Below, piece after piece: positions 1-9,131 of a stretch of 64,000 nucleotides of DNA (the first letter of the stretch is position 1; each line of letters starts with the position of its first letter). Where the stretch lies: the NCBI GenBank assembly GCA_945861535.1, contig CAMAUZ010000011.1:1-64000 (forward strand), in the 5' to 3' direction. Made by a program: the position numbers and the translations under genes. The notes beneath the pieces were generated by a model. It was not told the origin of the DNA. It did not search any database and was given only the letters and a program-made list of their open reading frames with translations. This stretch comes from Akkermansia muciniphila. Its GTDB lineage: Bacteria > Verrucomicrobiota > Verrucomicrobiia > Limisphaerales > BJHT01.

Positions 1-972
1 GCCCAGCGGGTTCGAGGGCGTGGGCGGGCTGGAGATTTCCCACATGCAGCCGAGGTCCGGCGGCGTGTAGAGCACGGAGAGATGACCGCCGACTTCGAGA
101 TACTCGAAGGCGTTCTGCTTGAGCACGCGCGGCAGGCCGACCTCGTTCAGCGACGCCCACGAGAACTTCTGCCTGAGCAACGTGCCGAAGACCGGATGCG
201 CCGGTTCGAGCGGCACGAGTTCCTTGTCGGGATAAACCTTCTTCAGCTCGCTGTGAAACGCGGGGCCGAACGGGAAGCCGTAGAGGCAGTCATCCGCGTG
301 CAGGAAACCGCCGAAGTCGAGGTAGCGGCGCAGGCCGGCGGTCTCGGCCTCGGAGAGCGTGAAGGCGTTGTGCGCGGTCATGAAGATGTGCGGCCAGTCG
401 AAGAGTTCCGGGTCGTCGAAGGTGAGCGGCTTGCGGGGCTGGAGCGCCTGCGCGTCCATGCCCGTGCGGCGACGGAACTGGTCCACCATCGCGGGGAGCG
501 ACGTGGGGTCGGTGTCCCAGTCGGCGTTGAACTTCATCTCGCGGATGACGAAGCGGCGGCGGTTGCGGACGAAATCCTGCGGAACCTCAGCGTCGGCCTC
601 GGCTTGCTCGGGATTGGCGAGCACGGCGGAAAGTTCGTCAGCGGACAGGCCGATGACGCCGGTGTCCACGGGGGCGTCGGAGGCTTTGCCGGAGAGGGCG
701 GCAATCCAGTCGGCACCCGCGCGGGGCTTGGGCTCGGCGGCGGGGAGGGGGCTGGCGAGAAGCGAGAGGAGGAGAAGGAGAGATGAGAGATGGGGCAGTG
801 AAGCCGCGTGCTCGGCGTGGTTGCGCCACTGGGAAAGCGCCAGAGGGCTGGCGCAGTCCAAGACGCTGCCGCGCAGTCGTGGCGGCCTCGTGGTCGCGCC
901 AGCGTCTTGGACTGCGCCAGCCCTCTGGCGCTTTTCCCGGCGGCTTTCATTCTCCACTCGCATCGCATTCAT
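1..972 (-). CDS. DUF4159 domain protein (3' end beyond window)
   Basis: The minus-strand frame is open from 972 to the window edge, so the C-terminus is missing. A hydrophobic leader (LLLLLSLLASPLPAA, about positions 780-736) is followed by a body with DPELFDWPHIFMTAHN, GGFLHADDCLYG-like and GGHLSVLYTPPDLG segments, typical of DUF4159, which in PVC bacteria closes MoxR/DUF58/VWA operons. The ATG at 972 lies 11 bases after the stop of the upstream gene, with GAGGA as ribosome-binding site. Using this start makes a palindromic repeat (834-935) part of the coding sequence and puts about 55 residues before the hydrophobic leader. A TTG at 861 is an alternative start. DUF4159 function is not established. 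Confidence 0.8.
   Translation of the reverse strand, partial: MNAMRVENESRREKRQRAGAVQDAGATTRPPRLRGSVLDCASPLALSQWRNHAEHAASLPHLSSLLLLLSLLASPLPAAEPKPRAGADWIAALSGKASDAPVDTGVIGLSADELSAVLANPEQAEADAEVPQDFVRNRRRFVIREMKFNADWDTDPTSLPAMVDQFRRRTGMDAQALQPRKPLTFDDPELFDWPHIFMTAHNAFTLSEAETAGLRRYLDFGGFLHADDCLYGFPFGPAFHSELKKVYPDKELVPLEPAHPVFGTLLRQKFSWASLNEVGLPRVLKQNAFEYLEVGGHLSVLYTPPDLGCMWEISSPPTPSNPLG
834..935. repeat. Palindromic cassette, family A, inside a 5' coding end
   Basis: Arms of about 33 bases (834-867 and 901-935) are perfect inverted copies built on GCGTCTTGGACTGCGCCAG, with a 33-base spacer. A second cassette of the same family lies at 5281-5461. This copy stays open in the reading frame of the DUF4159 gene. 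Confidence 0.9.
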
Positions 973-983
973 GGCTTGGTTCC

Positions 984-2846
984 TCACTTGGCCTTTCCGA
1001 GGTTGAGGCTGTCAAAGTAATCCTGCACCAGCCGCCGGTCCGCGCCGCGCAGGCGGTCGGTGAGCTGCGGGGCGTTCAGGAGTTTCTCGGCGACCTTCGC
1101 GGGCGGCTCGCGGTCGGGCGACTGGCGGACGGGCACCTCGCGGTCACTCAACGTCGCGACCTTCAGCGCGTCATACCACTGCGTGGACCAGTCGTCCTTG
1201 TAAACCACCTCGGTGAACAAGTCCTCCTGCGACACCACGGCGAGCTTGTAGGCCGGCGTGCGCGCGGTGTGTGGACCGCGCTGCGGTTCGAGGTCGTAGG
1301 TGTCCTCGGCCTCCGCCCAGAAGACGATGCGCTGGCCGACGGTCGCGCCCAGCTCCGCCAGCCGCAGCAGGCTCAACTGCGGCACCTCAGCACGCGGCAC
1401 GTCGAAGCGGCGCGTGCGGCTGTCCTTGAGCTTCTCGGCGCTCGTGTCGAGGTCTTCGAGGCGATAGTGCAAGGTCACTTTGCCCACGCCCCAGTCGTCC
1501 TTCGCGCGCACGGTCAGCGCGATGCCGGCCAAGTTCTTCTCCAGAATGTGCGGCTCCTGCGCGCTCGATTTGTGCGGCAGGCCGACGAAGGAAATCGCCG
1601 GGGGCTGGTCCTTCTGCACGACCAGTTCGTAGGCGCGGTCGGCGTCGGCGTTCGTGTAGCCGAACTCGTCGGTGAGCGTGAGGCGGTAACTCTCGGGGAT
1701 GGCCGCGCGCTCGTCCACGCGCCACTGGTCGAGGTCCAGGCGCACGACGGCGCGGGCGTGCCGGCCGCCGACGCTGAACGGCTCCGGCTCCTTCGCGAAC
1801 GAGCGCGCCATCACGGCGGTCTTGAGCGGCTTGTTCGCCTCGATGGTCAGCACGACCGAGCTGCCGAAGAGCGCCTTGAGATTGCCATCGCTGCGCGGCT
1901 GGACGATGGGCGCGCGGCGGGCGTAGGCGGGCAGCTCGTATTCCACCGTGAGGTTCACGATGCGCGGGCGCTCGGTGACGTTCACCGTGACGCGCCGGCT
2001 CTGGATGCGACCCGACGCGAAATAGCACTCGAAGGTCTTCGCCGCGTTCGTGGCGCTGTGGGCCGCGCGCCCCTCGGCGTCCACGCGCAACGGCGCGGCC
2101 TGCCACTCGGCGTCGCCCTCGGCCCGCGTGAAGACCTGCATCTCCCCGCTGCGAAACCCGCGCTGGCTGGCCTGCAACGTGACGCTGCTGCCGACGAGAT
2201 AGGCGGGCCGGTCGAGCGGCGCGACGACGATTTCCGCGCCGGTGGCCTTCTGCGCGACGTTGCGCACCTCGCCCCACGCGCGGGCGAAGTTGCCCAGCGA
2301 ACGCCCCATGCCGGCAGGGTCAAAGATGAAAACGCCGAGCCAGAGCAAGAGTGTGACGCCGCCGGCAATGAGCTGCCGCCGCGCGGGCCGGCGGTCAATC
2401 ACCGCGCAGAAATCCTCCTGTGCCGTGGCGCGCTGCGTGTGCAATACGAGCGCGCCAACCATCGCCGGGTCGAAGCGCGGGCGGTCGGCGGCGAGGTCGG
2501 GATAAACTTCCAACGCGCTGACGAGGCGGGAACCCAGCTCAGGTCGCTTCGCCTCGACGAGCAACGCGGCGCGCGTCGGTGTGTAGTGCTCACGCAGCGG
2601 GCGGACGATGCGTCGCCAGCCCCACCACGCGAACGCCACGGCGAGCAGCGGCAGCACGGGCGCGCGCAGCCAGAACGGCAGGCCGACCGCGCGCTCCAAT
2701 CCCATTGCCGCCAGCAACGGCAGGCCCAGCACCCACACGAGCCAGCCCGCGCCCTCGGCGAGCGAGCAACGCCGGTGCAACGCCGCGACCGCCAGCACGC
2801 GGGAGCGCAGCGTCTCGAAGGTGGATTGGAGGTTCGGGTCGGTCAC
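984..2846 (-). CDS. DUF4175-like membrane protein of the MoxR/VWA operon
   Basis: About 620 residues. Two hydrophobic segments lie near the N-terminus (residues ~35-80, ending in the stretch with WWGWRR) and another around residue 165 (LIAGGVTLLLWLGVFIF). They are followed by a long extracytoplasmic region with repeated beta-sandwich-like segments (PAYLVGSSVTLQA, PAYARRAPIV). This is the layout of DUF4175-type proteins found in these operons. The GTG at 2846 is chosen because GGTGAG precedes it; the upstream ATG at 2891 lies inside a palindromic repeat. It is followed after 11 bases by the DUF4159 gene, so the two are probably translationally coupled. Specific function unknown. Confidence 0.75.
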   Translation of the reverse strand: MTDPNLQSTFETLRSRVLAVAALHRRCSLAEGAGWLVWVLGLPLLAAMGLERAVGLPFWLRAPVLPLLAVAFAWWGWRRIVRPLREHYTPTRAALLVEAKRPELGSRLVSALEVYPDLAADRPRFDPAMVGALVLHTQRATAQEDFCAVIDRRPARRQLIAGGVTLLLWLGVFIFDPAGMGRSLGNFARAWGEVRNVAQKATGAEIVVAPLDRPAYLVGSSVTLQASQRGFRSGEMQVFTRAEGDAEWQAAPLRVDAEGRAAHSATNAAKTFECYFASGRIQSRRVTVNVTERPRIVNLTVEYELPAYARRAPIVQPRSDGNLKALFGSSVVLTIEANKPLKTAVMARSFAKEPEPFSVGGRHARAVVRLDLDQWRVDERAAIPESYRLTLTDEFGYTNADADRAYELVVQKDQPPAISFVGLPHKSSAQEPHILEKNLAGIALTVRAKDDWGVGKVTLHYRLEDLDTSAEKLKDSRTRRFDVPRAEVPQLSLLRLAELGATVGQRIVFWAEAEDTYDLEPQRGPHTARTPAYKLAVVSQEDLFTEVVYKDDWSTQWYDALKVATLSDREVPVRQSPDREPPAKVAEKLLNAPQLTDRLRGADRRLVQDYFDSLNLGKAK

Positions 2847-2864
2847 TTGATTCTCACCGCCGGA

Positions 2865-2956
2865 TTTGGACCACAGAGACACGATGAACACAGAGAAGAA
2901 CCTTCAGAACAAATCCCCTGTGTTTCTCTGTGTTCATCGTGTCTCTGTGGTCCAAA
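2865..2956. repeat. Palindromic cassette, family B (ACCACAGAGACACGATG)
   Basis: Arms 2865-2897 and 2924-2956 are 33-base inverted copies around GACCACAGAGACACGATGAA with a 26-base loop. It fills most of the gap between two operon genes. The cassettes at 44222-44348 and 58822-58917, built on ACCACGGAT/ACACGGAT, look related in style. Confidence 0.9.
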
Positions 2957-2966
2957 AGTCTTTCGC

Positions 2967-5249
2967 TCACGCCAGGCCCCTCCGTTTACGCAGCAGCCAT
3001 TCGGCGCAGAGGCAGGTGAGTAGCAGGAGCAACACGCCCGGCGCTTGCCAGACATTCACCACGACGCGTTGCACGGCGATGCTCGACGGCGCGGTGGGCA
3101 GCTTCAGTTCCGCGTGCTTCGCGAGCGGGAGGCTCGTGCCACCGCTGGCGGCAGCGAGTTCGGCGAGCGCGGTGGTGTCGGGGACGATGTGGCGGAACTC
3201 GGCGCGCGAGGGACTCACGGTGCAGGTGAGTTGCTGCTCGCGGTGCTGGTCGCCGGGGCCGGTGATGACGGCCTTGATGGTGTGGTCGCCGGGTTGGGAC
3301 GGCGTGTAGCGGAGCGCGTAACGGCCGGGCGCGGCGGGGTCGGAGGCGGCGCGGGCGAGGAGACGTTCGCCGGCGGGCGCTTCCACGGTGAACTCGACGG
3401 CGGCGTCGGTCACAGGATTGCCGTCGGGGTCGCGGAGGTTCACGGAGAAGCCGGCGAGTTTGCCGACTTCGAGCAGCGGGTCGTCGAGCATGAGCGGGGC
3501 AGCGGGCTGGCTGAGGCGCGGGTCGTTGGCGAGCCAGCGGATGAGCAGGCCCCAGAAGCGCTGGTGGTAATCGGCGTCCCCCTTGCGCGCGAGCCGCCAA
3601 TGCCAGGTGCCGTCCAGCGCGGTCGAGTAGATGCGGCCCGCGCCATAAGGCCACGCGGCGGCGACGGGGCGCGGGCCGGCGGGCGTGCGGAGCGTGGGAT
3701 GCAGAAGCAGCGGCGTCGCGCCGGGCTTGAGCGCGCGCCACGCGTTGCCGCCCTCGACCCACGGGAGCGCGGCCCAGGCCTGCTCGTTCTTCACCGGGTC
3801 GCCTTCGAGTTGCAGCACGGGATGCACGAGGCCCTGACTCGTGGGCTGCACGTTGAAGCGGTTGATGAGCTGCATGGTTTTCTCACGGACGACTTCGACC
3901 GGAAGCATCTGCGCGAGCAACGTGCCTTCGTAGTTGCCGGCGGCGTAAACCTTCATCCCGCCGAGGGTCGCCAGCCCGCCGCCGCGCTGGCGCACGAAGG
4001 CCTCGACCTGCTCGAAGCGCCGCGCCTGCTCGAAGACTTTGCGTTCGAGGTCGCCGAGGATGAGGACATCGAAGTGGTTCAACTCGGCGGGCGTGGCGGG
4101 GAAGCCGTCGCGGGGCGCGCGCAGGACGGGCTTGGCGTCGGGGCGGTTGGTCGGGCCTTGGTAAAACCACTCGTCGCCGGGCAGGCGCACGAGGCCGTGG
4201 AACTCGACCGCCGGGTCCGCGAGCAAGGCCTGGCGCGCGTAGCGATACTCCCAACTCGGCTCGCCCTCGACGAACAGCACGCGAATCTTCTCGGGCCGCA
4301 CGTCGAGGTGGAACGCGGCGGCGTTGTTGAGCGCCGTGAGTTCGCCGGACACAGGCTCGACGCGCACGATGAAGCGCTGGAGGCCGAAGTCGGTGGCGGG
4401 GAATTCGAGGCGGGCGACGAGCGGTTCGCCGCCGGGCGCGAGGGTGATTTTGGCCGTGGCAATTTCCTTCTCGGCTCCGGCGCGGAGGCTGGCGAGGCGT
4501 AGCGTGGCTTCGCCGGAAAGGCCGGGGGAACGCAGCTCGGCGGAGATGAGCACGCGGTCCTTGGCGTAAACGAAGGGCGGGACGGAGAGGTTTTCGAGGA
4601 TGACATCGCGGGCGTTCGTCTGGCCGACGACGAGCGAGCTGACGGACGCGGGGAGTTCCGCCGCCGCGCGGGCGAGGCGTTCGCCGCTCAACTGCACGCC
4701 GTCGGAGACGAGGAGAATGTGCGCGAGCGGCTGCGGCGACGGCTGGGCGGCGGCGTGGATGAGGGAGCGGGCGAGGTCTTGCGGCGCGGCGGAGGACGGG
4801 GCCGGGCCGGTGTGCTGGACGCGGACATTGAACTGGCTTTCGAGCCGACGGAGCAGGCCGCCTTGGGAGAGGGTTTGCTCGACGGTGGCGAGGCGGTTCG
4901 TGGAGCCGTCGGGCAGGGTCATGCTCGGGGAGTTGTCCACGAGCAGGAGGAGTTCGGGGCGTTGGGTGCGGAAGACATCCACCGAGCAAACCGCGCCGCT
5001 CAGAAGCGTGAGGAGCAGGACCAGCGAGACGAAACGCAGCGCGCCGAGGGCGAGTCGCGAGCGCAGCGTGAGGCCCTCGGTGGTGCGGTAGTAACAGACC
5101 GCAACAAGCACCAGCGCGAGGGCGAGGCCGGCGAGCAAGAGGGTTTTGCCGCCCGGCGCGAAGGTCCATTCCGCCACGCCGAGGCGCTCCGCCAACAGGC
5201 TCCAAGAGCCGTCGGAAAGCAGCGCGAGTCGGGTGAGGAGGGCGGTCAT
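2967..5249 (-). CDS. VWA-type membrane protein with amidotransferase-like region
   Basis: 760 residues. Transmembrane segments lie at about 36-55 and 66-90, and a von Willebrand A-like domain begins at residue ~97 with the metal-site motif DNSPS (D105). A central segment (KIRVLFVEGEPSWEYRY) resembles the glutamine-amidotransferase-like domain found in large PVC and Bacteroidetes VWA proteins. A C-terminal membrane anchor ends in RKRRGLA. The layout suggests a protein with both ends in the membrane and a large periplasmic domain. It is third from last in the MoxR operon. Family members are thought to work with MoxR and DUF58 partners, but the substrate is unknown. Confidence 0.85.
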   Translation of the reverse strand: MTALLTRLALLSDGSWSLLAERLGVAEWTFAPGGKTLLLAGLALALVLVAVCYYRTTEGLTLRSRLALGALRFVSLVLLLTLLSGAVCSVDVFRTQRPELLLLVDNSPSMTLPDGSTNRLATVEQTLSQGGLLRRLESQFNVRVQHTGPAPSSAAPQDLARSLIHAAAQPSPQPLAHILLVSDGVQLSGERLARAAAELPASVSSLVVGQTNARDVILENLSVPPFVYAKDRVLISAELRSPGLSGEATLRLASLRAGAEKEIATAKITLAPGGEPLVARLEFPATDFGLQRFIVRVEPVSGELTALNNAAAFHLDVRPEKIRVLFVEGEPSWEYRYARQALLADPAVEFHGLVRLPGDEWFYQGPTNRPDAKPVLRAPRDGFPATPAELNHFDVLILGDLERKVFEQARRFEQVEAFVRQRGGGLATLGGMKVYAAGNYEGTLLAQMLPVEVVREKTMQLINRFNVQPTSQGLVHPVLQLEGDPVKNEQAWAALPWVEGGNAWRALKPGATPLLLHPTLRTPAGPRPVAAAWPYGAGRIYSTALDGTWHWRLARKGDADYHQRFWGLLIRWLANDPRLSQPAAPLMLDDPLLEVGKLAGFSVNLRDPDGNPVTDAAVEFTVEAPAGERLLARAASDPAAPGRYALRYTPSQPGDHTIKAVITGPGDQHREQQLTCTVSPSRAEFRHIVPDTTALAELAAASGGTSLPLAKHAELKLPTAPSSIAVQRVVVNVWQAPGVLLLLLTCLCAEWLLRKRRGLA

Positions 5250-5280
5250 CGGGGGGAGGTGAAGACGGGGCGTCCGGTGG

Positions 5281-5461
5281 GCGCGCCAGCGTCTTGGAGT
5301 GCGCCAGTCCTCTGGCGCTTTGTCCCGTGCGGGTGGAGGTGGACGTCGTGGTCAGGCGTTGAGCGGGACGTCCGGCACGGTGGGCGAGAGCGCGAGATGC
5401 GGATGTTCGAGAGTCGCGGTGAAAAGCGCCAGAGGGCTGGCGCAGTCCAAGACGCTGGCGC
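5281..5461. repeat. Palindromic cassette, family A, operon gap
   Basis: Arms 5281-5319 and 5422-5461 are inverted copies of the family A sequence (CTTGGACTGCGCCAG core), separated by about 100 bases of unique DNA. It occupies the gap between two VWA genes. Confidence 0.9.
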
Positions 5462-5478
5462 GACTTCCAGGCGGCTCT

Positions 5479-7812
5479 TCATTTTCCACCCTCCGATGAT
5501 TCGCTGGCGGTGCGCCAGGCGAGGAGGGATTCGATGACGAGGAAGGCCAGCGCGGCGACCAGGAGCCAGCGCCAGAGTTCGGTGCCGGTGTGGAGGTGCG
5601 GTGGGACCGTGGGCGTGAAGGTGATTTCCGCTTTGGGCAGCAGGCGGGTGAGGTCGGCGGCGGTGAGCGGGGCGAGGGCGCTTTCGGCGGGGCTGTGGTT
5701 CAACGAGACGGGTGTGACGGCGGCACCGAGGGCGGGTTCGCGCAGGAGGCCGGGGCCAGCGCCGGGCACGGTGGTGAGAAGGTAATGGCCGGCGTCGGGG
5801 GCGGCGGGGAGTTGCACGGAGCGGGCGTTGGCGAACCAGAAGAGCGGGTCGTAGGCGGGGCCGGACTTCTCCGCGCGCTGGCGGAAGACGGCGGGGGTTG
5901 CGCCGGAGAATTCCACTGGGATGGGCGCGGACGCACCGGAGCCGGCGACGCGCTCGGGGGCGAGCGTGGCGGGCGTGGCGGGCGCGCCGAGGGATTTCAC
6001 GAGGCCGCGCACGAGAATCGGGAACGCGGGGCGGATGGGCCAATCGCTGTCGCCGGCGTGGGCGCTGGCGGCGGCGAGTATGACACGGCCTTTGCCCGAC
6101 GTGGCTTCGACGAGCGCGGGTGAGCCGTCGGCGAAGCGCGCGAGCGGGTGGGCGGCGGCGGTGGGTTCGAGCGTGAGGCGCGTGCTGGCGCTGAGGGCGA
6201 AGAGGCCGGAGCCGACGCGGTCGCGGACTTCGAGCAGCTCAGGCGTGGTGTCGTCGAGGGATTGCACGTAGCTGAAGCTGGCGGTCTTGCGCGCGGTGAC
6301 GCGGGCGGGGAGAAATTTCCAGCCGTTGTATTCCTCGGGCGTGGTCTTCGCGCCGGGGAAGACAAGCAGGCCGCCGCCGTCGGCGACGAACTTCCCGAGC
6401 TTGTCGCGCAGCTCGGCGTCGAGGGTGGGGACGCCCGCGAGGATGATGACGGCGTATTGGAAAAGCTGGCGGTCCTTGAGTTCGGCGAGGTCGCACTCGC
6501 GCACGTCGGTGTCGGTCTCGGCGACGGCGGCGGCGCGCGGGGCAAGGGCGTTGACGAGGAAGAAGGTCTCGCGGTCGGTCGCGGCGCCGGCGGGCGTGCC
6601 GTTGACGCAGAGGACGGTGACGGGCGGACGGACGGCGACTTGGAAATGCCAGGTGTCGTCGTGCGGGAAGGGGTCGGTGGCGCTGGTGACGCGGGCGGTG
6701 CAGAGGAGGTTGCGGTCGCGGCCGGTGATGGTGATGGGGAAGTCCACGCGGAGCGCGCTGTGCGCGGGGATGGGCGGGAGCTTCACCTCGACGGCGCGGG
6801 CGCGGGGGCCGGCGGTGACGGAGAGGGTGGCGTTGTCGGAGGGCTGGGCGCTGTGGTTTCGGATGGTGGCGGAACCGGTGATGGTCTGGCCGAAGCCGGC
6901 TTCGCGGCGCTCGGGGGCGCAGTCTTCGAGGGCGAGATTTGCGCCGAGGGCGCGGGCTGGCTCGAAGGGGATGGTGATGACGGACACGCCCGCGAGGCCG
7001 GGCAGTTCGGCGAACCACTCGGATTTTTGCAGATCGGAAAGCAGCAGAACTTTCCGGTCGCCATCGTGGGATTGCTTCACGAGTTCGGCGGCGCGCGCGA
7101 GGGCGTCGGGCGCGTGGCCGGCGAGGGGGCAGAGTTTGGCTTGGGCCAGGGCGGCTTTCACCCGCGCCAGGTCGTAGTCGAGACGTGGGGCGGTGTCGGG
7201 GCCGAAGGTGACGAGGCCGACGGGCGCGTCGGCGGGGACGCGGGCGAGGGCGGCGCGGAGGGCGGTGTGATTCGTGGTGAGGCCGGGGATGGAGAGCGTG
7301 GCTCCTTGCGCGCCGCCGACCCAGAGGGCGAGGGGTTGGCCGGCGCGTTGGGCGAGGGAGCGGTCGAGCGCGGCGCGGTCGGGGAAGAGCGTGGGCGCGG
7401 CGAGCGGGGCGGTGAGGAGGAGTTCGGCGCGGTCGTTGGGGCCGAGTTGGGCGAGGGCGGACTGGGCGGCGGCTTGGGCGTGGTCGAAGAGGGATTTGCC
7501 GTCGCGCAGGCGCGCCATGCTCGGGGAGTTGTCGAGGACGATGACGAGGGAGAGGCGCTTTTCGCCGAAGGTGGATTTCCAGAACGGTCGCGCGAGGCCG
7601 AACGCGAGGGCGATGAGGGCGAGCACGCGCAGGGCGAGGAGGAGGCGGTCAATGAGGCGGTTCTGGAGGACGTTGTGTTTGATGGTGCGGTTGAAGAACC
7701 GCAGCGTGGTGAAGCGGCGCTCGGGGTAGCGCTGGCGGTGGATGAGATGAATCACCACCGGCGCGGCAACGGCGAGCAGGCCGAAGAGAAATGCGCCGCT
7801 GAGGAAGCTCAT
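5479..7812 (-). CDS. BatA/VWA membrane protein
   Basis: 777 residues. The N-terminus (MSFLSGAFLFGLLAVAAPVV then IHLIHRQR) is the aerotolerance-regulator BatA N-terminal membrane domain. A second membrane segment lies at about 57-75. The VWA domain has DNSPS at D94. A large periplasmic region follows, then a C-terminal anchor (WLLVAALAFLVIESLLAW). The ATG start is unambiguous. It follows the DUF58 gene after a 232-base gap that holds a repeat. In Bacteroides, bat genes affect oxygen tolerance; in other MoxR systems they act in protein-complex maturation. The role here is inferred only from synteny. Confidence 0.88.
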   Translation of the reverse strand: MSFLSGAFLFGLLAVAAPVVIHLIHRQRYPERRFTTLRFFNRTIKHNVLQNRLIDRLLLALRVLALIALAFGLARPFWKSTFGEKRLSLVIVLDNSPSMARLRDGKSLFDHAQAAAQSALAQLGPNDRAELLLTAPLAAPTLFPDRAALDRSLAQRAGQPLALWVGGAQGATLSIPGLTTNHTALRAALARVPADAPVGLVTFGPDTAPRLDYDLARVKAALAQAKLCPLAGHAPDALARAAELVKQSHDGDRKVLLLSDLQKSEWFAELPGLAGVSVITIPFEPARALGANLALEDCAPERREAGFGQTITGSATIRNHSAQPSDNATLSVTAGPRARAVEVKLPPIPAHSALRVDFPITITGRDRNLLCTARVTSATDPFPHDDTWHFQVAVRPPVTVLCVNGTPAGAATDRETFFLVNALAPRAAAVAETDTDVRECDLAELKDRQLFQYAVIILAGVPTLDAELRDKLGKFVADGGGLLVFPGAKTTPEEYNGWKFLPARVTARKTASFSYVQSLDDTTPELLEVRDRVGSGLFALSASTRLTLEPTAAAHPLARFADGSPALVEATSGKGRVILAAASAHAGDSDWPIRPAFPILVRGLVKSLGAPATPATLAPERVAGSGASAPIPVEFSGATPAVFRQRAEKSGPAYDPLFWFANARSVQLPAAPDAGHYLLTTVPGAGPGLLREPALGAAVTPVSLNHSPAESALAPLTAADLTRLLPKAEITFTPTVPPHLHTGTELWRWLLVAALAFLVIESLLAWRTASESSEGGK

Positions 7813-7863
7813 ACCGATGCCCGGTGAAAGCCGGTGGAATGAAAGGGGCGGCGACGGAGCGGG

Positions 7864-7990
7864 CCTTCTCCCTTCCTCGGAGGAGGGGAGAAGGTGGCCG
7901 CAGGCCGGATGAGGGGTGCGGCCACCAACGCCGACGCCCGCAACCCCTCACCCCGGCCCTCTCCCCTCATCCGATGAAGGGAGAGGGAGG
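7864..7990. repeat. Palindromic repeat (CCTCTCCCC/GGGGAGAAGG type)
   Basis: Two hairpins, 7864-7895 (CCTTCTCCC...GGGGAGAAGG) and about 7957-7989 (CCTCTCCCCTCATCCGATG...GGGAGAGG), flank a GGATGAGGGGTGCGG / CAACCCCTCACCCCGG inverted pair. It fills the gap between the DUF58 and BatA-like genes. No coding potential is seen. Confidence 0.75.
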
Positions 7991-8044
7991 GGATGCGCGT
8001 CGCGGCTGCACGACGATTCCACCGGCTTGCGCTTGGGAATGGTT

Positions 8045-8941
8045 TCACCGCGCCCTCCTCATGCGGAATTTGAGGTAGCTGGAGAGGACTTTCTCCAGCG
8101 GCTCGGAGGTGCGGACGAGGTGGTAGTCGATGTTCGTGCGGAGGCAGCCTTGATTGAGCTCGTCGCAGAAGGCGCCGATGCGGCGGCGGTATTCGGGGCG
8201 GAAGGCGGCGGGGTCCACGGCGAGGCGCACGCCGGATTCGAGGTCGCGGAAGTTCGCGAGTTCCTGGTAGGGGAGGTCGAGTTCGCCGTCGTCGAGGACG
8301 TGGAAGACGATCACGTCGTGTTTTTTGTGCTGGAAATGGCGGAGGGCGTTGAGGACTTCGGCGGTGTCGTCGAGGAGGTCGCTGATGAGGATGACCATGC
8401 CGCGCGATTTCATCGTGTCAGCGAGATGATGACACGCGGCGGGGACGTTCGTCGCGGGGCCGGGTTTGATGCCGCCGAGGATGTGCAGCAGGCTGCGGAG
8501 ATGGGCGCGGCTGCCGCGGGGCGGGAGGTAGTTCTGAATCTTGTCGTCGAAGGTGACGAGGCCGGCCATGTCGTTTTGATGGATGACAAGGTAGGCGAGG
8601 CTCGCGGCGAGATACGAGGCGTAGGTGAGCTTGGTGAGGCGGCCGTCGCCGAAGTCCATGCTGCGCGAGGTGTCGAGGACGATGGTGGCCTTGAGCTGGC
8701 TCTCCATCTCGAAGCGCTTCACGTAATACTTGTCCTTCCGCGCCCACACGCGCCAATCGACGGTGCGGAGATCGTCGCCGGGGACGTAGTCGCGATGGTC
8801 CACGAACTCGACGCTGTATCCGAAATCGGGGCTTTTGTGGTAGCCGACGAACACGCCGCGCACGAGCCGCTTGGCCACGAGTTCGTGGTTGGGCAGGCTG
8901 GCGAGAATCGCGGGGGCGAGGAAATGGGAGCCGGAGGACAA
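8045..8941 (-). CDS. DUF58 (VWA-like) domain protein
   Basis: 298 residues with the DUF58 signature YVPGDDLRTVDWRVWAR at about 52-68 and a VWA-like fold with the metal site DTSRS at D90. It is a soluble cytoplasmic protein with no membrane segment. DUF58 proteins are encoded beside MoxR ATPases and are presumed partners or adaptors. The start is TTG at 8941, because an in-frame stop lies just upstream and no ATG precedes the conserved region. It lies downstream of moxR after a 190-base gap carrying a family D palindrome. Confidence 0.9.
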   Translation of the reverse strand: MSSGSHFLAPAILASLPNHELVAKRLVRGVFVGYHKSPDFGYSVEFVDHRDYVPGDDLRTVDWRVWARKDKYYVKRFEMESQLKATIVLDTSRSMDFGDGRLTKLTYASYLAASLAYLVIHQNDMAGLVTFDDKIQNYLPPRGSRAHLRSLLHILGGIKPGPATNVPAACHHLADTMKSRGMVILISDLLDDTAEVLNALRHFQHKKHDVIVFHVLDDGELDLPYQELANFRDLESGVRLAVDPAAFRPEYRRRIGAFCDELNQGCLRTNIDYHLVRTSEPLEKVLSSYLKFRMRRAR

Positions 8942-9008
8942 GCGAAGGAAGAATTAAGAATTAAGAATTAAAAATGGGGGAAGGGCGGCGGGAACGCCTT
9001 GCGCCCGG

Positions 9009-9119
9009 CGGAGCGCGGCTTTAGGCCGCAGAGACGTCCGCATGGAACGGAAGCATCGGGTAAACCCAGCGGTCCATTAACTCTCGACGCTTCTGCGGCG
9101 TGAACGCCGCGCTCCGGTC
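9009..9119. repeat. Palindromic cassette, family D
   Basis: Arms 9009-9037 (GAGCGCGGCTTTAGGCCGC...) and 9085-9116 (TGCGGCGTGAACGCCGCGCTC) are imperfect inverted copies. Related cassettes lie at 17857-17962, 29313-29478 and, as a half, near 57709. Just upstream, at about 8948-8972, is a short GAATTAA triplication. Confidence 0.8.
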
Positions 9120-9131
9120 GTGGCGGTGCGC

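Noticed and set aside
6148-7827. Long plus-strand open frame of 559 codons opposite the BatA/VWA gene
   Set aside because: It is Gly/Glu-rich antisense shadow of a high-GC gene; the minus strand has clear BatA and VWA motifs.
8948-8972. Triplicated GAATTAA as a possible iteron or regulatory array
   Set aside because: Only three copies, no other origin features, inside an operon gap; likely slippage.
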